Part shown: positions 11,988 to 23,599 of the stretch, piece after piece
How the letters are laid out: each line of letters starts with the position of its first letter
Numbering within the stretch: the stretch's first letter is position 1
Assembly: GCA_002900995.3 (NCBI GenBank)
Contig: CM035307.1
Span: 1,612,001 to 1,676,000, forward strand
From: Ganoderma boninense
Lineage: Eukaryota; Basidiomycota; Agaricomycetes; Polyporales; Polyporaceae
DNA: 64,000 nucleotides
Reading direction: 5' to 3'
The notes under the pieces: model-generated
The model's input: only the letters and a program-made list of their open reading frames with translations
Told to the model about the DNA's origin: nothing
Database searches by the model: none
Made by a program: the position numbers and the translations under genes

Positions 11988-13178
11988 CTACGCTCCGCTG
12001 CCACGCCGGGTGACATTCATCCGTTTTCCAGTCTTGATCTTTTGCGCCTCTCCAACCAACTCCCCAATCAGCTTGTTGTACGTCTCCGAATCCTGCTGCA
12101 AAGCATCACGCGTTTGCAGTAGATACGTCAATAACGAAGAAGACTTCGCCGTTTGAGCTTTCATGTCCGCGAGGTATCCTTCGAGCGTGGATGTAGGCAG
12201 GAGTGACATTTGATCTGCGCATGCCGTTAGCCCAGTCGTGGTGACGAGAGTAGTGAGGCACGGACCTGCAGAAAGACTGAGCAGCTCTCCGACCTTCGTC
12301 TCGTCCAGATCTGGCCTTGGACCCAGACGCAGTTGCGCCGCCGCAGACGGTCCACGACGTGATGAAGGCGAACCTGGACGCGAAGAGCCACTTCGACGTT
12401 GATTGAGAGCTTCTGACTGCAACTTGCTCAGGCCACCTCGAGGGCCCGGGGGCGCTGACATTGGGCGCGTTGTGATCTCGAGAGTAGGCAGCACGCCATT
12501 AGTGCGGGGGAGAACCTCGTCGAGGTTGATGGGGATACCAAGGTGTATCAGATGCTGTCGTCGTGTCCGCGATCGTGTCCAGTTGACGGGCTGGAACGAA
12601 GGGGGAGATGGGGGTAGTATGGCGTTATATAGTTGCCGACTGGAAGGATCTGTGAATTGAGCTACGGGTTACACCTATGCAATTGAACAGAGGTACCTTT
12701 CGCTTGTCACCAGTGTCTGGTTAAGGCCGCCGACTTCTCGGATAGCGTCGTCGGTCAGGTGTGATGTGTCGTCGTGGATCCATAGAGGTCCGAGTATCTC
12801 GTCCACATGCTCCTGCAGCTCTTCCCGCGATGGCAATGGGTCCAGCTTCAACGCCTGCCACTCCTGACTGAATGACGGCCCTCCGATGCTCTCTGGCTCC
12901 GCATATGCGACTTCTCCGAACGATGTCTGGAAACTGGCGGTTACGGGTAGTTGCTGTGTCTCCCCAAAGTCTCCGAAGTCCCCGAAGTCATCTTCTGCCT
13001 CATCTCCTGAGCCTGCTGTCGTTTCCGCGGGTGTTCGGAAATTGTCGAAGTCATCAAAATCGTCTGGAGCGGTCGACGGCGCGGGCGATATGCCGAATGC
13101 AGGAGGCTGCGAAAGCGGAGGAAGAGGTGAAGCTGGTGCACCCCAGACAGATGCACCAAAGGTAATGTCGTCCTCCAT
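11988..13178 (-). CDS. LAA2-like AP-1 accessory protein (DUF5102 type)
   Basis: Three exons (12697-13178, 12266-12639, 11988-12214; introns of 57 and 51 nt) join to 360 residues. The N-terminal part is acidic with repeated aromatic-acidic motifs (DDFDDFDNF, EDDFGDFGDFGE), the kind that bind clathrin adaptors. A conserved centre follows (WTRSRTRRQHLIHLGIPIN and LEITTRPMSAPPG). A predicted helical C-terminus (LLPTSTLEGYL onward) carries the heptad-like run LLTYLLQTRDALQQDSETY. In yeast, LAA2 (YBL010C) helps recruit Laa1 and AP-1 to membranes. The assignment rests on my recall of this family's core, so moderate confidence. The 5' end is 175 bp from that of the divergent RRN11-like gene, so the two may share a promoter. 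Confidence 0.65.
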
Positions 13179-13353
13179 TGCACACGTACAATGAGGGGAG
13201 AGCGGTCAGAGCGAAGGAGGAGTCGAGCGTGGATGGATGGCTATTGCATGGGGCTTGCATGGGGCTGCAGATCCCAAGGCGCTTGTCTCCGACGGGCCGT
13301 GTTGTGCGCTTGAGCCACCAACTCAACTTCGCTCATCTCTACCCAATGTCTTC

Positions 13354-15063
13354 ATGTCCGCGAGCGAATACTCTTTCCTCTTCAGCTCGCTCGGCTCTAA
13401 GCAACCCAACACCGCTCGAAAAGTCCACATTCGGCGCCTGCATGACATTCTGCATCTCTCCATACAACGCCGAGACTGGGGCCGGGCGAAGCGTGCGTGG
13501 GCCATCCTAACACGATGCCCAGAAGTCGACTGGAAAACCATGTGGAGGACGAGTGTCCAATTACTCGGCGAAGAAAACCAGGAAGTCAACGATGAGTCTC
13601 AAGTCGACGGGGACAGAATACGATTTCTGAGCGTCATGATGAGACAACATCCGAGCGAAGTACGCCGATCTCCTCTGCTCATTTTCCGGCACTGACAATT
13701 ACCCTCCCCTCCGATGACTCTAGCGCGAGTCTATATTAAAGGAATTAGTACTGCGCCTCATACATGCAGGCATGTACAGACGGGCCATGGAAGAACTGGA
13801 CTTGTACGTCTTTGTGCCACAAATTCTGCCACCAGTTCACATGCAATAACCCGCCTGTCAGGTACCTCCCCTCATACCCATACCAAGACAATCCCGTTTT
13901 TCACACATACGCCGGGTTAATTGCGCTACACCTCGCCCAGCCAGCGAGTGGCACCTCGGAGACAACACATGGTCCGTTCAATTTACCTCGCCGAGGAGGC
14001 TTCTCCATACTCCCTTATTTTTTCCTGTCCTTCTCACGTTGTGTTCAGAACCCTCATGACACGGGAGATGACCGTCTTTCTTAAAGACCGTATCTTGACG
14101 ACGCCGTCATGCAAAACTTGGTATGGAACGTCCTTTCAATGCGAGCGAGGCAATTGGCTATCGGTCAGAAATGGCTGAAGATAATGCCGTAACTCCCAAA
14201 TACCAGCATGAACCATTAGCGGGAAAGAATAAGGGCCAGGAGGACATCCTATTCAACGTCGTGCAGGCCGCTTGACTGACGTCTGTCCGACCTCCCGTGA
14301 TATCGCTGCACGTATTGTGGAAGGTGTCGCAAATGTTCCAGCTCCTGCTATTAAGAGGGCTGGACCAATTGCGACCCCTTTCATAGCAATCAGGGCAGTT
14401 TTGGGGTCAAAAGACTATCAAAAGACTTAACGACCAGCGTAACGGTCGGCAATGAAGGTTTTGCTCGGTCTCATGTACGCTTTGCGCATGAATGTGGAGT
14501 GGCCGGAGGTGGCGTATTACGACAATCACGTATACCATACCGCCTTCCATCTGAGTTTATCCGTCGTGTGCTGGTCCAAATGCTCAACCTCCGCGCAGCT
14601 GATTACGGCCTATGTTGAGCGTCATGCATGTCCTCGGGATGTTCGGGTCCGCATTACGAACCTCGACGGTCTGAACCATGACTTCAGCGTGGGGAGTAAT
14701 TTAGAGGGTTCTAGGGTTCAACCGCTGTTAGCGCATCGGCGTAGATATCTGATCTCCGATTGTGGTTTAACAGACATTGCGGGCAAGGACTGGGACCTCA
14801 ACCTTATACGCGATGCTCAAGCACATTTTGAGCGCAGCCGAGCCATCGACCCTTCGGACGTCGTGGCTGAAGCCTTTCTTAGTCAGGTAAACTCGTGCAT
14901 CCAGCATGCATCCGTGCACACGGGCGTTTCGCTGACTGCTTTCTGTGGCGTTTAGCTACACGGCGCGACACAGGCACCTCGGGACCGCCATTCGCCTGAT
15001 TCCGATGACGAGAAAATGAACGTGGACCAACCTTCACAGGCCCGCAAGCGCATCCGGACATGA
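13354..15063 (+). CDS. RNA polymerase I initiation factor Rrn11-like
   Basis: Exons 13354-13659, 13724-13803, 13862-13947, 14774-14886 and 14956-15063 total 693 nt, or 230 residues. The N-terminal half carries a TPR-like helical repeat region (ARKVHIRRLHDIL, then DWGRAKRAWAILTRC), the pattern I associate with the Rrn11 family. A second helical block has ELVLRLIHAGMYRRAMEEL. The last helical segment has AQAHFERSRAIDPSD, and a basic tail (ARKRIR) may be a nuclear signal. Rrn11 belongs to the yeast core factor that places Pol I on the rDNA promoter. Intron 3 would be 826 nt, far longer than its neighbours. The splice phases match, but an exon could be missed there. The gene lies about 1.7 kb from the Pol I largest subunit gene. 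Confidence 0.6.
13948..14773. other. Unusually long putative intron in the RRN11-like gene
   Basis: The GT at 13948 and AG at 14773 join phase-1 exon ends in frame. Most introns in the window are 47-75 nt, so an 826-nt intron stands out. I see no convincing coding exon, terminal inverted repeat or target duplication inside it. It may hold an inserted sequence or an unrecognised exon. Confidence 0.45.
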
Positions 15064-15199
15064 AGAAACCCCGCGCACGACCGTGCGCTCCGTGACGATA
15101 GTTCGTGAAGCGATCTCGGTGGTTGTGGGTCGATGTAAAACCGCAACTACAAATTGTATATGATATATTGAATGGGCGAAAACAACGGAGGGACAACTA

Positions 15200-18000
15200 T
15201 TATTCGGGTTCAGAGTCGGAACCCAGATCGATGGTTGGCATGGGTTCGTCGGTATTATCGCTGTCATCATCCTGATCCATCAGTGCTCGGACTGTAGTTG
15301 GATGAGTAACTGATGGGAGAGAAGGAGCTGCGGGATTTGGACCAACAACACCACTCCCGGACGGCAATGGATCAGGCGGCGGCGACAGCGACGATTGCGC
15401 CGTATTGCCGGTTTCTGCCGGGTGGTTCACCACGGGAGCCGGGGATTGCGGGTGTCTCAGTCCGACAGAGGGTGGCGCGGGAAGCTGCGAAGGTTGGATG
15501 GTGACGGGAAAAGCGGGCGCATCGACCTGCGTAAGTGCAGTGTCGCGGGCCAGGAGCGAAAACGTGCCGGAGTTATTTGCTGTTTCAATCGACGGCCGAG
15601 ACTCATTCCATGAGCCCGTCCGTCCTGCGTCGAGCGGTATTTGGCTCTCGGAGACACCAGACCCTGGGCCCGCTCGGTTGGGAAGTGCATCAAGTCCAAC
15701 GCGTCTCCGAAGATCCAGCTCCTCCTCGCCCTCTTCGGCACGGAACAGCGAAAGCATCTCGACGTGGGGCAGCGATCGTACCAATGGCGGGACTCGAGGA
15801 TGCAGGAGAAGGTCGACTTCCGTCTGTACTATCAGATCGGACTGGGAAATAGGGGGAGTGAGGTCCCAGACGGCATTACGAGGTCTAGACTCTGAACGTA
15901 CATGTCCATCTGCGCCACCCGAATTGTTCAATACAAAACCGAGGGCTTTGCTCGCAGCGCTCGTCGTTCCGATCGCGAGAGACACGCAAACCCCTTGCAG
16001 TTTATTGCGTAACCGGGGTTGAAGCGAGAGATCCAACGATAGAACGGCGGGTGGGAGCTGCGGCAGCGTACCGTAGGTTGCAAGCAGGAGTCGGGAGGCG
16101 ATAGAGTGTACCGGCGGGGAGACTTGCGTCCGACTTAGTAATGTTCCGAGTACTGAATATCAATGAACAAAGATCAGTGCTTTGAAGGAAGGGAAGCAAT
16201 ACGACTCTTACGATCGACGGACGCAAGGAGAACGTCGCCTTCCTCTGCAGTACTACAGACGATCTCGCGGCCGACCTTGAAGACTTCGTCGCCTTCGTAT
16301 CCGCGTGCTCGCTTCTTCCCCTTCTTGCTTCTACTTTGCCCGGGGCCTTGCTCATTTTCGGCCCCAACTTGTGAACGCTTTGACAATACTGCAGCGAGGA
16401 GAGGCAAGGTCGCACGGACCAGTCGCGACGCAATGAGATCGTCATACATGTGAGACCCATCTCCAAGGAGGGATGCAGTTGTGCGAATGAACTGTAACAT
16501 ATGAACCCTACATCACACATGAGTGCCTTAGTTCCGCGTACGTTCAGCCACTTTCATTCGCTTACGGTTTCTGTGGCTGTTCCAGGTGGTATGCAAGATT
16601 TGTCAACAGAGAAGGTAGATGGGGGACCAAGTGGTGTCGGCCTCTGTTCAGCGACATCGGTGAGAATTTTGAACGAACGAAAGCAAAGGGGGATTCCTAC
16701 GCTTGCGACAACGAATTCAGCATTTCACAGGCCAGAGTCCATAGCTTCGGAATGACTGAGGCTTCTAGGGCATGAACGATATGGTCTGCATGTGGACTGC
16801 CCTGTACGCTTGTTCAGTCAAGGACCGCTGCATCTGAGCATATGCTCCAAAACCTTTTCATCAAGCGTGCACTGTAATAATGCTGAACAAAAGCGCACTA
16901 GCGGTCCCACAGGCAGCGATATAGGCCGAGAATTGGCAGTGCTGTGAATGTATTCAGCATTTTCCGATAATTCTCTAACTGCAGGAGGAAATACCTAACG
17001 AGGTCTCCAACTACTTGCACAGCAGCACATAAACGGTCCAAAGCAAGTGGTACGGCAATCACGGGGTCTTCCGTGGGGGGTGTAGGTCGGGGAACACCAT
17101 ACGCTACGACGCATACAGTCAGGCCACAGGAACCATGTCAGAAGATCGCACGCTTACCATGGTCGGGGTATGTCATCCTCACTTGCAAGAAAGCTCCCCA
17201 AGCAAAGGCCAATGTATCGTCCAAGCATTTCCGCCAAAGAGCCGGAGCGTTTACTTTTCCGCCCGTAAGAGGGAGGACAGCATATAGTCGAGACGATGCC
17301 TCAACGAGTTCGCTTGGGACTGGAGTTGGTGTTGAGCCGTTCAAAGAGCGGAGGGCAATATTGGACAATTGGGTATGAAGAGGGCGGCAGAGAGAGGGAA
17401 AGAGAGAGACCATATGAGCAAGTGTCTCAAGCACAGGAAGCTGTATGATCATAGTAAGGAGATTGGGCTGACGGACAGTCTCAGAGTGCACGCACAAGCA
17501 AGTCCATGTTTACTTCTTTTTCTGCTAGGGCGAGAAGGGCGCTGACAAACTTTGGGACATTCGGAAGGCAAAGCTGTCGTTGAAACTCGGGAACGTCCAT
17601 TGCATTCGAGAAAATGAGTCTCAGAAGCCTAATGGCGGCTTTCGTGGTAGGGGGAGGTTGGTTCTACATTTCGTATTCTGTAGTGAAGTCGTGCGGAGGT
17701 AACACAAGAACGTACCACAAACAAGGGCATAGCCGCACCGACCCAACTCTGAGCACATTCCAGCATGAGATCCTTCGAGAACGCAGCCGTCTGAAAAGCC
17801 AGACACAACCCACTCCACTTTGCGCCAGAATCCTTGGAGTGAATAAGGGAATTTACGCGTGCTATCCATTTTTGTGTGTGCGAAGAAGGCAAGAAGTCCT
17901 CTTTGCATAGTGTTTCGAGTACGAAAGGTAGGTGTAGGACAGCATAGGAGTCGGAAGCAAGCTGGAGTTGCAAGAGGTCCTTTAATCGGTGGGAGTCCAT
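15200..18000 (-). CDS. RIX1: Pre-rRNA-processing protein Rix1 (PELP1 family)
   Basis: The ATG at 18000 opens a 95-codon exon (17716-18000) with the Rix1 N-terminal pattern (LLQLQLASDS, then HTQKWIARVNSLIHSKD). Further exons continue the alpha-helical repeat (KAAIRLLRLIFSNAMDVPE, ALWRKCLDDTLAFA). They continue through a basic linker (SRSKKGKKRARGYEGDE) to HSIASRLLLATY. The last long exon holds a proline/serine-rich and then acidic tail (DQDDDSDNTDE), as in PELP1. Rix1, with Ipi1 and Ipi3, forms the complex that processes ITS2 and releases pre-60S particles with the Mdn1 ATPase. At least seven introns; every junction I checked keeps frame. The 3' end faces the RRN11-like gene 137 bp away. Confidence 0.85.
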
Positions 18001-18392
18001 AATTGAAGATGTCGCCGAGTTCAAGTGGGGAAGAAAGATGAGAGTGTACGGGGAGGTGGACGAGTAAGGACGCGTCTTTGCCTTAGGCTGGACTTTCGGA
18101 AAATATTATCTCGGTCACGTGGCAAACGCGTCGTCCGACACACGCATCTCAACGCGTGCTCAAACCCCAGGTTCCGTCCATCAGACATGCGGAGTAATGC
18201 ATTGTATACTATTATCTTGTTCCACAGGAGATAGCACCTCCATGGCGAAATACACAAAGAGGAATATAAATCTGACGCTTGGGGCCTGTGGACCCATCGC
18301 TTTCTGGGATACGTTGACATCGGTAAGTAATATGAGATAATGTAGTCTAAAACAGGTTTAAAGACGAAATGTCATTGATTTTGAAGTGGCTG
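18001..18392. other. Intergenic between RIX1 and COQ2
   Basis: This stretch contains the RIX1 promoter region and the COQ2 3' flank, both minus-strand genes. I see no gene or clear core-promoter element. Confidence 0.4.
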
Positions 18393-19789
18393 TTATCCCG
18401 ATGCAGTCAGCAACAGAGTAGCATAGTCTGCCAGGGTACCCGTCCAAACCCAGAACCCCGACCATCCACATCCGACGAAACCTTTCCAGCAGCTCGGACG
18501 ATCATCGAAATCAGTCCTCCAAATCACACGCGCGAGTTGAGCGGTAGCCAATGCAACACCGCCGTAGAACAGGGGACCCTGACCGTTCAAGAAGCCCGCG
18601 TACGTGATGAAGGACATGGAGGACGCTGAGAGGGCGGCCAGGACGGGGCGCGTTCGCTCACCGAACAAAAGTGCGGTGGAGCGGATGCCCATGGTCACAT
18701 CATCCTTCTTGTCCTGCAAACACAGACATGAGTGATTCTCTGCGTAGTTGAGCCATCCTTGGGCTTAGCTTACCTGGTGGGCGTACACGGTGTCGTAGAC
18801 GAGTGTCCAGCAGATACCGCCAGCATACAGTGGCAGACAAACACTCCAGTTGGTAACCCCCGCAACAGCCGACCATCCGAGGAGCGCACCCCAGTTGAAT
18901 GCGAGGCCTGCATGGATGAAGGCCACAGATAGAATCAATACAAGGAGGCATAAGAAGGTATGCTGATACTTACCAAGGACAGCTTGAGGCCAATGTGTCA
19001 CTCGCTTCATGAACGGATAAATGGTCACCACGGATAGAGAGGAAGCTCCCAGCAGGATGCTATCCATCGTGAGGGCCATACAAACATCAGGAACGGACAA
19101 TACTTACCTATACCAATTAAGCTGGGTGAGTACGCCTAGTCCCGCGCTCAGCTGAAGGCCAAGGAACGTAAATGCTTGAGTCGGTGTGATTTCTCCCGCA
19201 GCAAGCGGCCTTGTCTTAGTCCTCTCTGCGATCAATGTGAAAATGGGAGCGAGAAATGACTGCGGTGGCCACACACCTACGCCCTTGTCTAAGTTCCTAT
19301 CCCACATATCGTTGATTGTGCATCCCGCCCCTCGCATGACGAGGGCACCAAGTCCGAACAAGCTCAGGTACGTCAACGGTGTCGTGAATGGTGTCTCCAG
19401 GGCATAAGCCGCCATAGTGATAGACCATGCTTAACGGCAAGAGACACGTCAAGGCTTAGAACAGAGGGGGTGAGAGAGAAAGACTGACTGCAGGGATAGT
19501 ATAGCAACAAAGTTCCAATAGGCTTGTCAATACGCGTCAAGTATAGATAAGGGCGAATAGACTTCGGTAAGCGGTCAACCCAGGTCGTCGAGGGAGCTGG
19601 AGGCGCGTTGGATACTGTTCCAGACAGTCGAACAGGACGCCTCAGCAAGTTTGGCTGCCGAGAAGGAGCTTGTGGAGCATGAGGTCGAGCATAGCAGCGC
19701 AAAGTGTGTAAATGATGACGAGGGGTTGAAATACATGGACGGTACTTCAGCAAGCATGGCCCATGTGAGCGGAAGCCAAGGGTGTTCAT
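18393..19789 (-). CDS. COQ2: 4-hydroxybenzoate polyprenyltransferase, mitochondrial
   Basis: Six exons (19489-19789, 19277-19429, 19108-19225, 18974-19059, 18774-18907, 18393-18713) total 1113 nt, or 370 residues, normal for Coq2. The first 70 residues are basic and Ser/Pro-rich, consistent with a mitochondrial presequence. The membrane part is a UbiA-type prenyltransferase with two Asp-rich motifs that bind Mg2+-diphosphate: NDMWDRNLD near residue 145 and [13 protein letters not shown] near 265. TKTRPLAAG follows the first. The enzyme joins the polyprenyl tail to 4-hydroxybenzoate, the committed membrane step of ubiquinone synthesis. The ATG at 19789 was chosen over upstream in-frame non-ATG codons. 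Introns are 48-66 nt. Confidence 0.92.
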
Positions 19790-20027
19790 GGTGATCGAGA
19801 GCCGAACACAGTCCTGAGCGCTTACCACACAATTCGCGAGTCCGCGGCGCATGTCAAGTACATAAGCAAGCTCGGAGGTCTCCCAAAACACCCATCAAAT
19901 ATAATAACATCTACACAGCGTAAACAGGATCAATGAATTCCGTTACAGGGATTGCAAGGCGTGACAAATATGCTGGGTTGAGGTATAAATGCAACAAGGA
20001 AAAATACATGCAGAACCGATTCTTCCT

Positions 20028-21025
20028 TTACCATTCCTTTCCAATCTTGAAGCACCACTCCCAGTCTGGGACCAACGAAGTCAGAGTGTACATAGGACAA
20101 GAGACATGGTACCACTCACCAGCATAAACCTCGCCGTCGTCATCGAAAACACGACTGCGGACGTTGTACGTTCCGGTACGCGCCATCATGCCCGACGGGG
20201 ACTCCTCCGTGTCAAAGTCCTTCGAATACGCTTCCCCTTTGGGGTGAGGGCCGTACGAGCCAAGCATTTGCTCCATTTTGTCAACTATAGGGGGGTTCAA
20301 TATAACGTTGTCATGAACACAACAAGTGCCTTCACCCTTGATACCGCTCCGCTTGACGACCTGGATGTACCGCACGCCCTGCAAGCAAACGTTCGCATCT
20401 GAGGAGCAATGATTCAAAGAAAACGCCGGCTTACAGAGATGATGGAGTGGTTGACCTTGAAGTTAATGCGAACACTATGGAAGCATTAGTGTCTGTCGCG
20501 CTCAAAGGATGAAGCAAGGAGGACACTCACTTGAAATCAACTCCCTCCTTAATGGTCACCGGGTTCTTCTTGATCGAGGCCAGCTCCTGCTCGTTTTGCA
20601 GGTTCATGAGGAGGCGTTTGCCAGGGGGCAGCGTCGGAGATGCCAGCTCCAGAGAGATAACAGTAACCTAAGAGCACGGAAAAGATCAGCACCACCATAC
20701 ATGTGAATGAAGGCATAGCTTACCTTGGGACCACTCGCAGCGGCGCCCGAGGCACCGGGAACGATGCCTAAGCTAGCCTTCCAGCGGGCGAGCGATTCGT
20801 CCTCGGCATCGAGGTTCGCATACTCATCTACGGTCTTCGCCGCGCTGGGCTTGTAACCTGCGTACAGAGTCCGCTTTAGTCAAGCATCCTCCGGGCCATG
20901 GAAGCGAGGGTCCGAGAGTACCGGGTGTGGCGGTGGGGGCGAGGTCGTCTTCCTCGTGCTATAGAGTCTTGGTTGGTCACAAACACGGGACAGAAGTGCA
21001 AGCCACTCACAGCTGGAGCAGACAT
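20028..21025 (-). CDS. RDI1: Rho GDP-dissociation inhibitor
   Basis: Eight exons (21011-21025, 20922-20958, 20724-20857, 20531-20667, 20435-20474, 20336-20378, 20120-20284, 20028-20065) total 609 nt, or 202 residues, the standard Rho GDI size. The acidic N-terminal arm (HEEDDLAP) precedes the conserved DEYANLDAEDESLARWKASL helix region. The immunoglobulin-like fold includes VDFNVRINFKVNHSIIS, YIQVVKRSG and GTYNVRSRVFDDD, and ends WEWCFKIGKEW. The protein extracts GDP-bound, prenylated Rho, Rac and Cdc42 from membranes and holds them in the cytosol. The first exon is 15 nt and the second 37 nt. Without both, the frame fails to match the family, which supports the model. Confidence 0.92.
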
Positions 21026-21591
21026 GGTGGTACAGTGGTGGTGGAGGATGATGGGGAACGGGATGTGGTATTTGGCGTCCTCGAGATGAACTGGACAAGG
21101 GCTGTCCTCGACTATCGATCGATTTCCCACGCGTGCTATACGGTCGTTGCCGACATCACCCACAGTGTATTGCAATCGCACTTCGGTTCGCTGTTACAGT
21201 GTAAGCCAGGCTGGCGTTGTGCACTGTCGGTCCAGAACTCTACCATTGCACTGCGGACTCAATGCCGGTTCAACGTGATCATTAATACAGTCTTATTGAT
21301 AAGCTCGCTCGTATGAAGAATAATAGCAGCAAGTAGATTGCGATACATAAAGCTCGTGCATGAGAGGACAGTGTTTAATCTAACAAATGCAGCAACCTAT
21401 ACACTACATCCCGTACAATATAACAACATCAGGAGCGCTATGCGCTTCCATAATTTACCCGTTCAACTTGGCGCACAGCCTGTCACGGAATAAGGAGTGT
21501 GTCGCCGTATGCAGACTATAGCGAAAGCGGTGGCGTTAATCTATCCAAGAACACGCAGCCTCCACGGACTGACGTATGGATGTGCACTCGT
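21026..21591. other. Intergenic between Rho GDI and the CCCH gene
   Basis: About 570 bp including the Rho GDI promoter and the CCCH gene 3' flank. The part from 21290 to 21430 is AT-rich. No gene seen. Confidence 0.4.
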
Positions 21592-23491
21592 TCAAGCTGA
21601 CTCGATGGGCGAAGGAGCGCATGAAGGATGCATGCCATCTATGCCTCGAGAATCAGACGTAAACTCCAAACAAGCGACGTTAACCACGCACCACCCTTGA
21701 ACCAGCACTTGCCCTTGCTGAGATGGAAGCAACGCGCCCCGCTGGGACAAACATGGCCCTGTACAAATACGATCGGTCAGGATCGTACAAGACATGTTCA
21801 GCACTCCACATACCCAGCAACACTTGTCTCCGTAGGGACACGTGAGACCTAGTGACCGATGAGCCTCCGAGTCGTCCTTGGCGGCAACTGACGAGAATAG
21901 ATTACATACCGTTCTTGAGATAGTTGCACGGGGCCTTCTTCGCGTTGCGTGCCAGCACATCGAGCTGATCAGGGCTCAGACGCCACTCATGAGAGTACTT
22001 GCAATTGGGCTACAACGATCATGAGCACGCCCCTAGCGACGCCACAAAGCACGGAAGCCTCACCCCTTTGGAACAGGTCATCAAATAGTGCTCGTTGCAT
22101 GGCGGCGGGTTCTCTGCAGGCAAATTTAGGTATACACAGCCATGATAGATGCAGTATAGAACCCACGTTTGTGCAGCGGCTAGACAAACTTGGATGTCAA
22201 CAAACTTGTCTGAGACAGGAGTGCGAACCACGAACCTTGCTAGGATCGATTTGCCTGAGACCGTCTGGAGACCTGTCAGCGGGCGGAGGGGATATAGAGG
22301 CCTGCGTCTCTGACTGGGGACTGATGAGGCCGCCGTTCGTGATGACATGGGGGTGCAAGCTGGACTGTGAGATTCCGAGGGGGCCCGGACGACGTATGGG
22401 GATGGGGCTCAACCTCTCCTCTAGAAAAAGACCATCGAAGCAGGCTCTGCGGACGGCCATCTGGCGGACGAGAGGTGACTGGTCGACGGGGGGCTGGAGC
22501 AAGACCAGCTTGCCGGCGAGGTCCTCCTGCATGAGACTGTCGTACATTCCGAAGTAGGCATCGTCGATGCCTGGATGATTGCAAGGGTGAGCGGATAGAA
22601 CCACACAGGGGAATGATAAAATGAAGACGTACCTCCGAAGAACACGCGGAGGGTTTGTGGAACCCGTACGAACGTCTTCACATACTCTATGGCACGTTCC
22701 GATAATGAGCGGAGACCGCATGTCGGATCGGGGACTAAATACCTTTGACCTTCACCTCGGTCTGTTCCCTCCCTGGCCCGGCGTCCATGATTAAGAAACG
22801 GGGGGACGCCTGGCCAAACCCGATGAGAAAGTCTTCAAACTGTTCCGGGCTGGCAATCCCTTCTCCTGCCAACCTGGCCATGACAGCCCTCTTGTTGAGG
22901 TAGATGGTGACCCAAAAGGACAGGCGCTCGAATCCAATGAGGCTTTGCTGGACGAGCTCTTGGGCGACGGCCTTGGTGAAGTCCTCGGCAGCTTGACGGC
23001 CGCCTTGTACGCCTTGCTCTATCAAGGAACGGCAGAAGAGGAGCTTGTCTCCATCAATCACACATAGGACGAGCGGGTCTTGAGCCTGTTCGACATGTTC
23101 ACACAAGAGCGCGGCACCAGGACATGCATAGGGAATCGTACCTTAGGGAAGGTCAAGGCCATCTGCTTGTTAAGGGACGAGAGCTGCGCGTTATGCGCCT
23201 TTTTATCGAGGGCAGCCATGTCGGTCGCATTAGAATAGGCCAGCTTGACGGCGGAGAGCTCGCCTCGAGCTCGGCGACGCGCGCCTCTAATTCCGCCTTT
23301 TGATAGAGAGTGGCATCGGAAAGGTCTATGGAGGAGATTAGAGGTGAACGACTTGGTGTGGGGCTAAGCATACCATGAAGATGAGCAATAGCATTGTCCC
23401 TAAGCGAATTTGAAGAGAGAAAAGTGAGCGCCGGTGGGGACGGACAGGGAGGGGAAGGGACTGACCAGAGCTGCTTTGTGGTGACGGCCAT
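21592..23491 (-). CDS. DUF7923-like plus CCCH zinc-finger protein (one frameshift)
   Basis: The protein starts MAVTTKQLW at 23491, followed by a coiled coil (ELEARVAELE). A DUF7923-like domain follows (PLVLCVIDGDKLLFC, then FWVTIYLNK and RFLIMDAGPG), a fold with Rossmann character. After a linker come zinc fingers: CNEHYLMTCSKGPNCKYSH (C-x7-C-x5-C-x3-H), then CNYLKNGLTC with PYGDKCCWGH (C-x8-C-x5-C-x3-H), and a third Cys-rich element ending DGMH. CCCH fingers usually bind RNA; the target is unknown. Around 23259-23266 the frame shifts by one base inside the coiled coil. The two halves are each clearly coding, so this is an assembly error or a real lesion. The stop is at 21592. At least six introns. 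Confidence 0.75.
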
Positions 23492-23591
23492 GGGGGCGGA
23501 TTGGAGGGAATTAGGGAGTGGTAGGGAAGGAGAGAAGGAAGGAGCGAACAGAGGATGGAGAAGGGAGGGGAAGGAGGCGCAGAGCGAAGTA

Positions 23592-23597
23592 CTTATA
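23592..23597 (-). promoter_or_regulatory. TATA-like box of the CCCH gene
   Basis: TATAAG on the minus strand lies about 100 bp upstream of the ATG at 23491. Confidence 0.4.
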
Positions 23598-23599
23598 AC

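Noticed and set aside
15313..16022. Overlapping plus-strand frames opposite RIX1
   Set aside because: They are antisense shadows of the Rix1 Pro/Ser-rich C-terminal exon; only the minus frame matches a known family.
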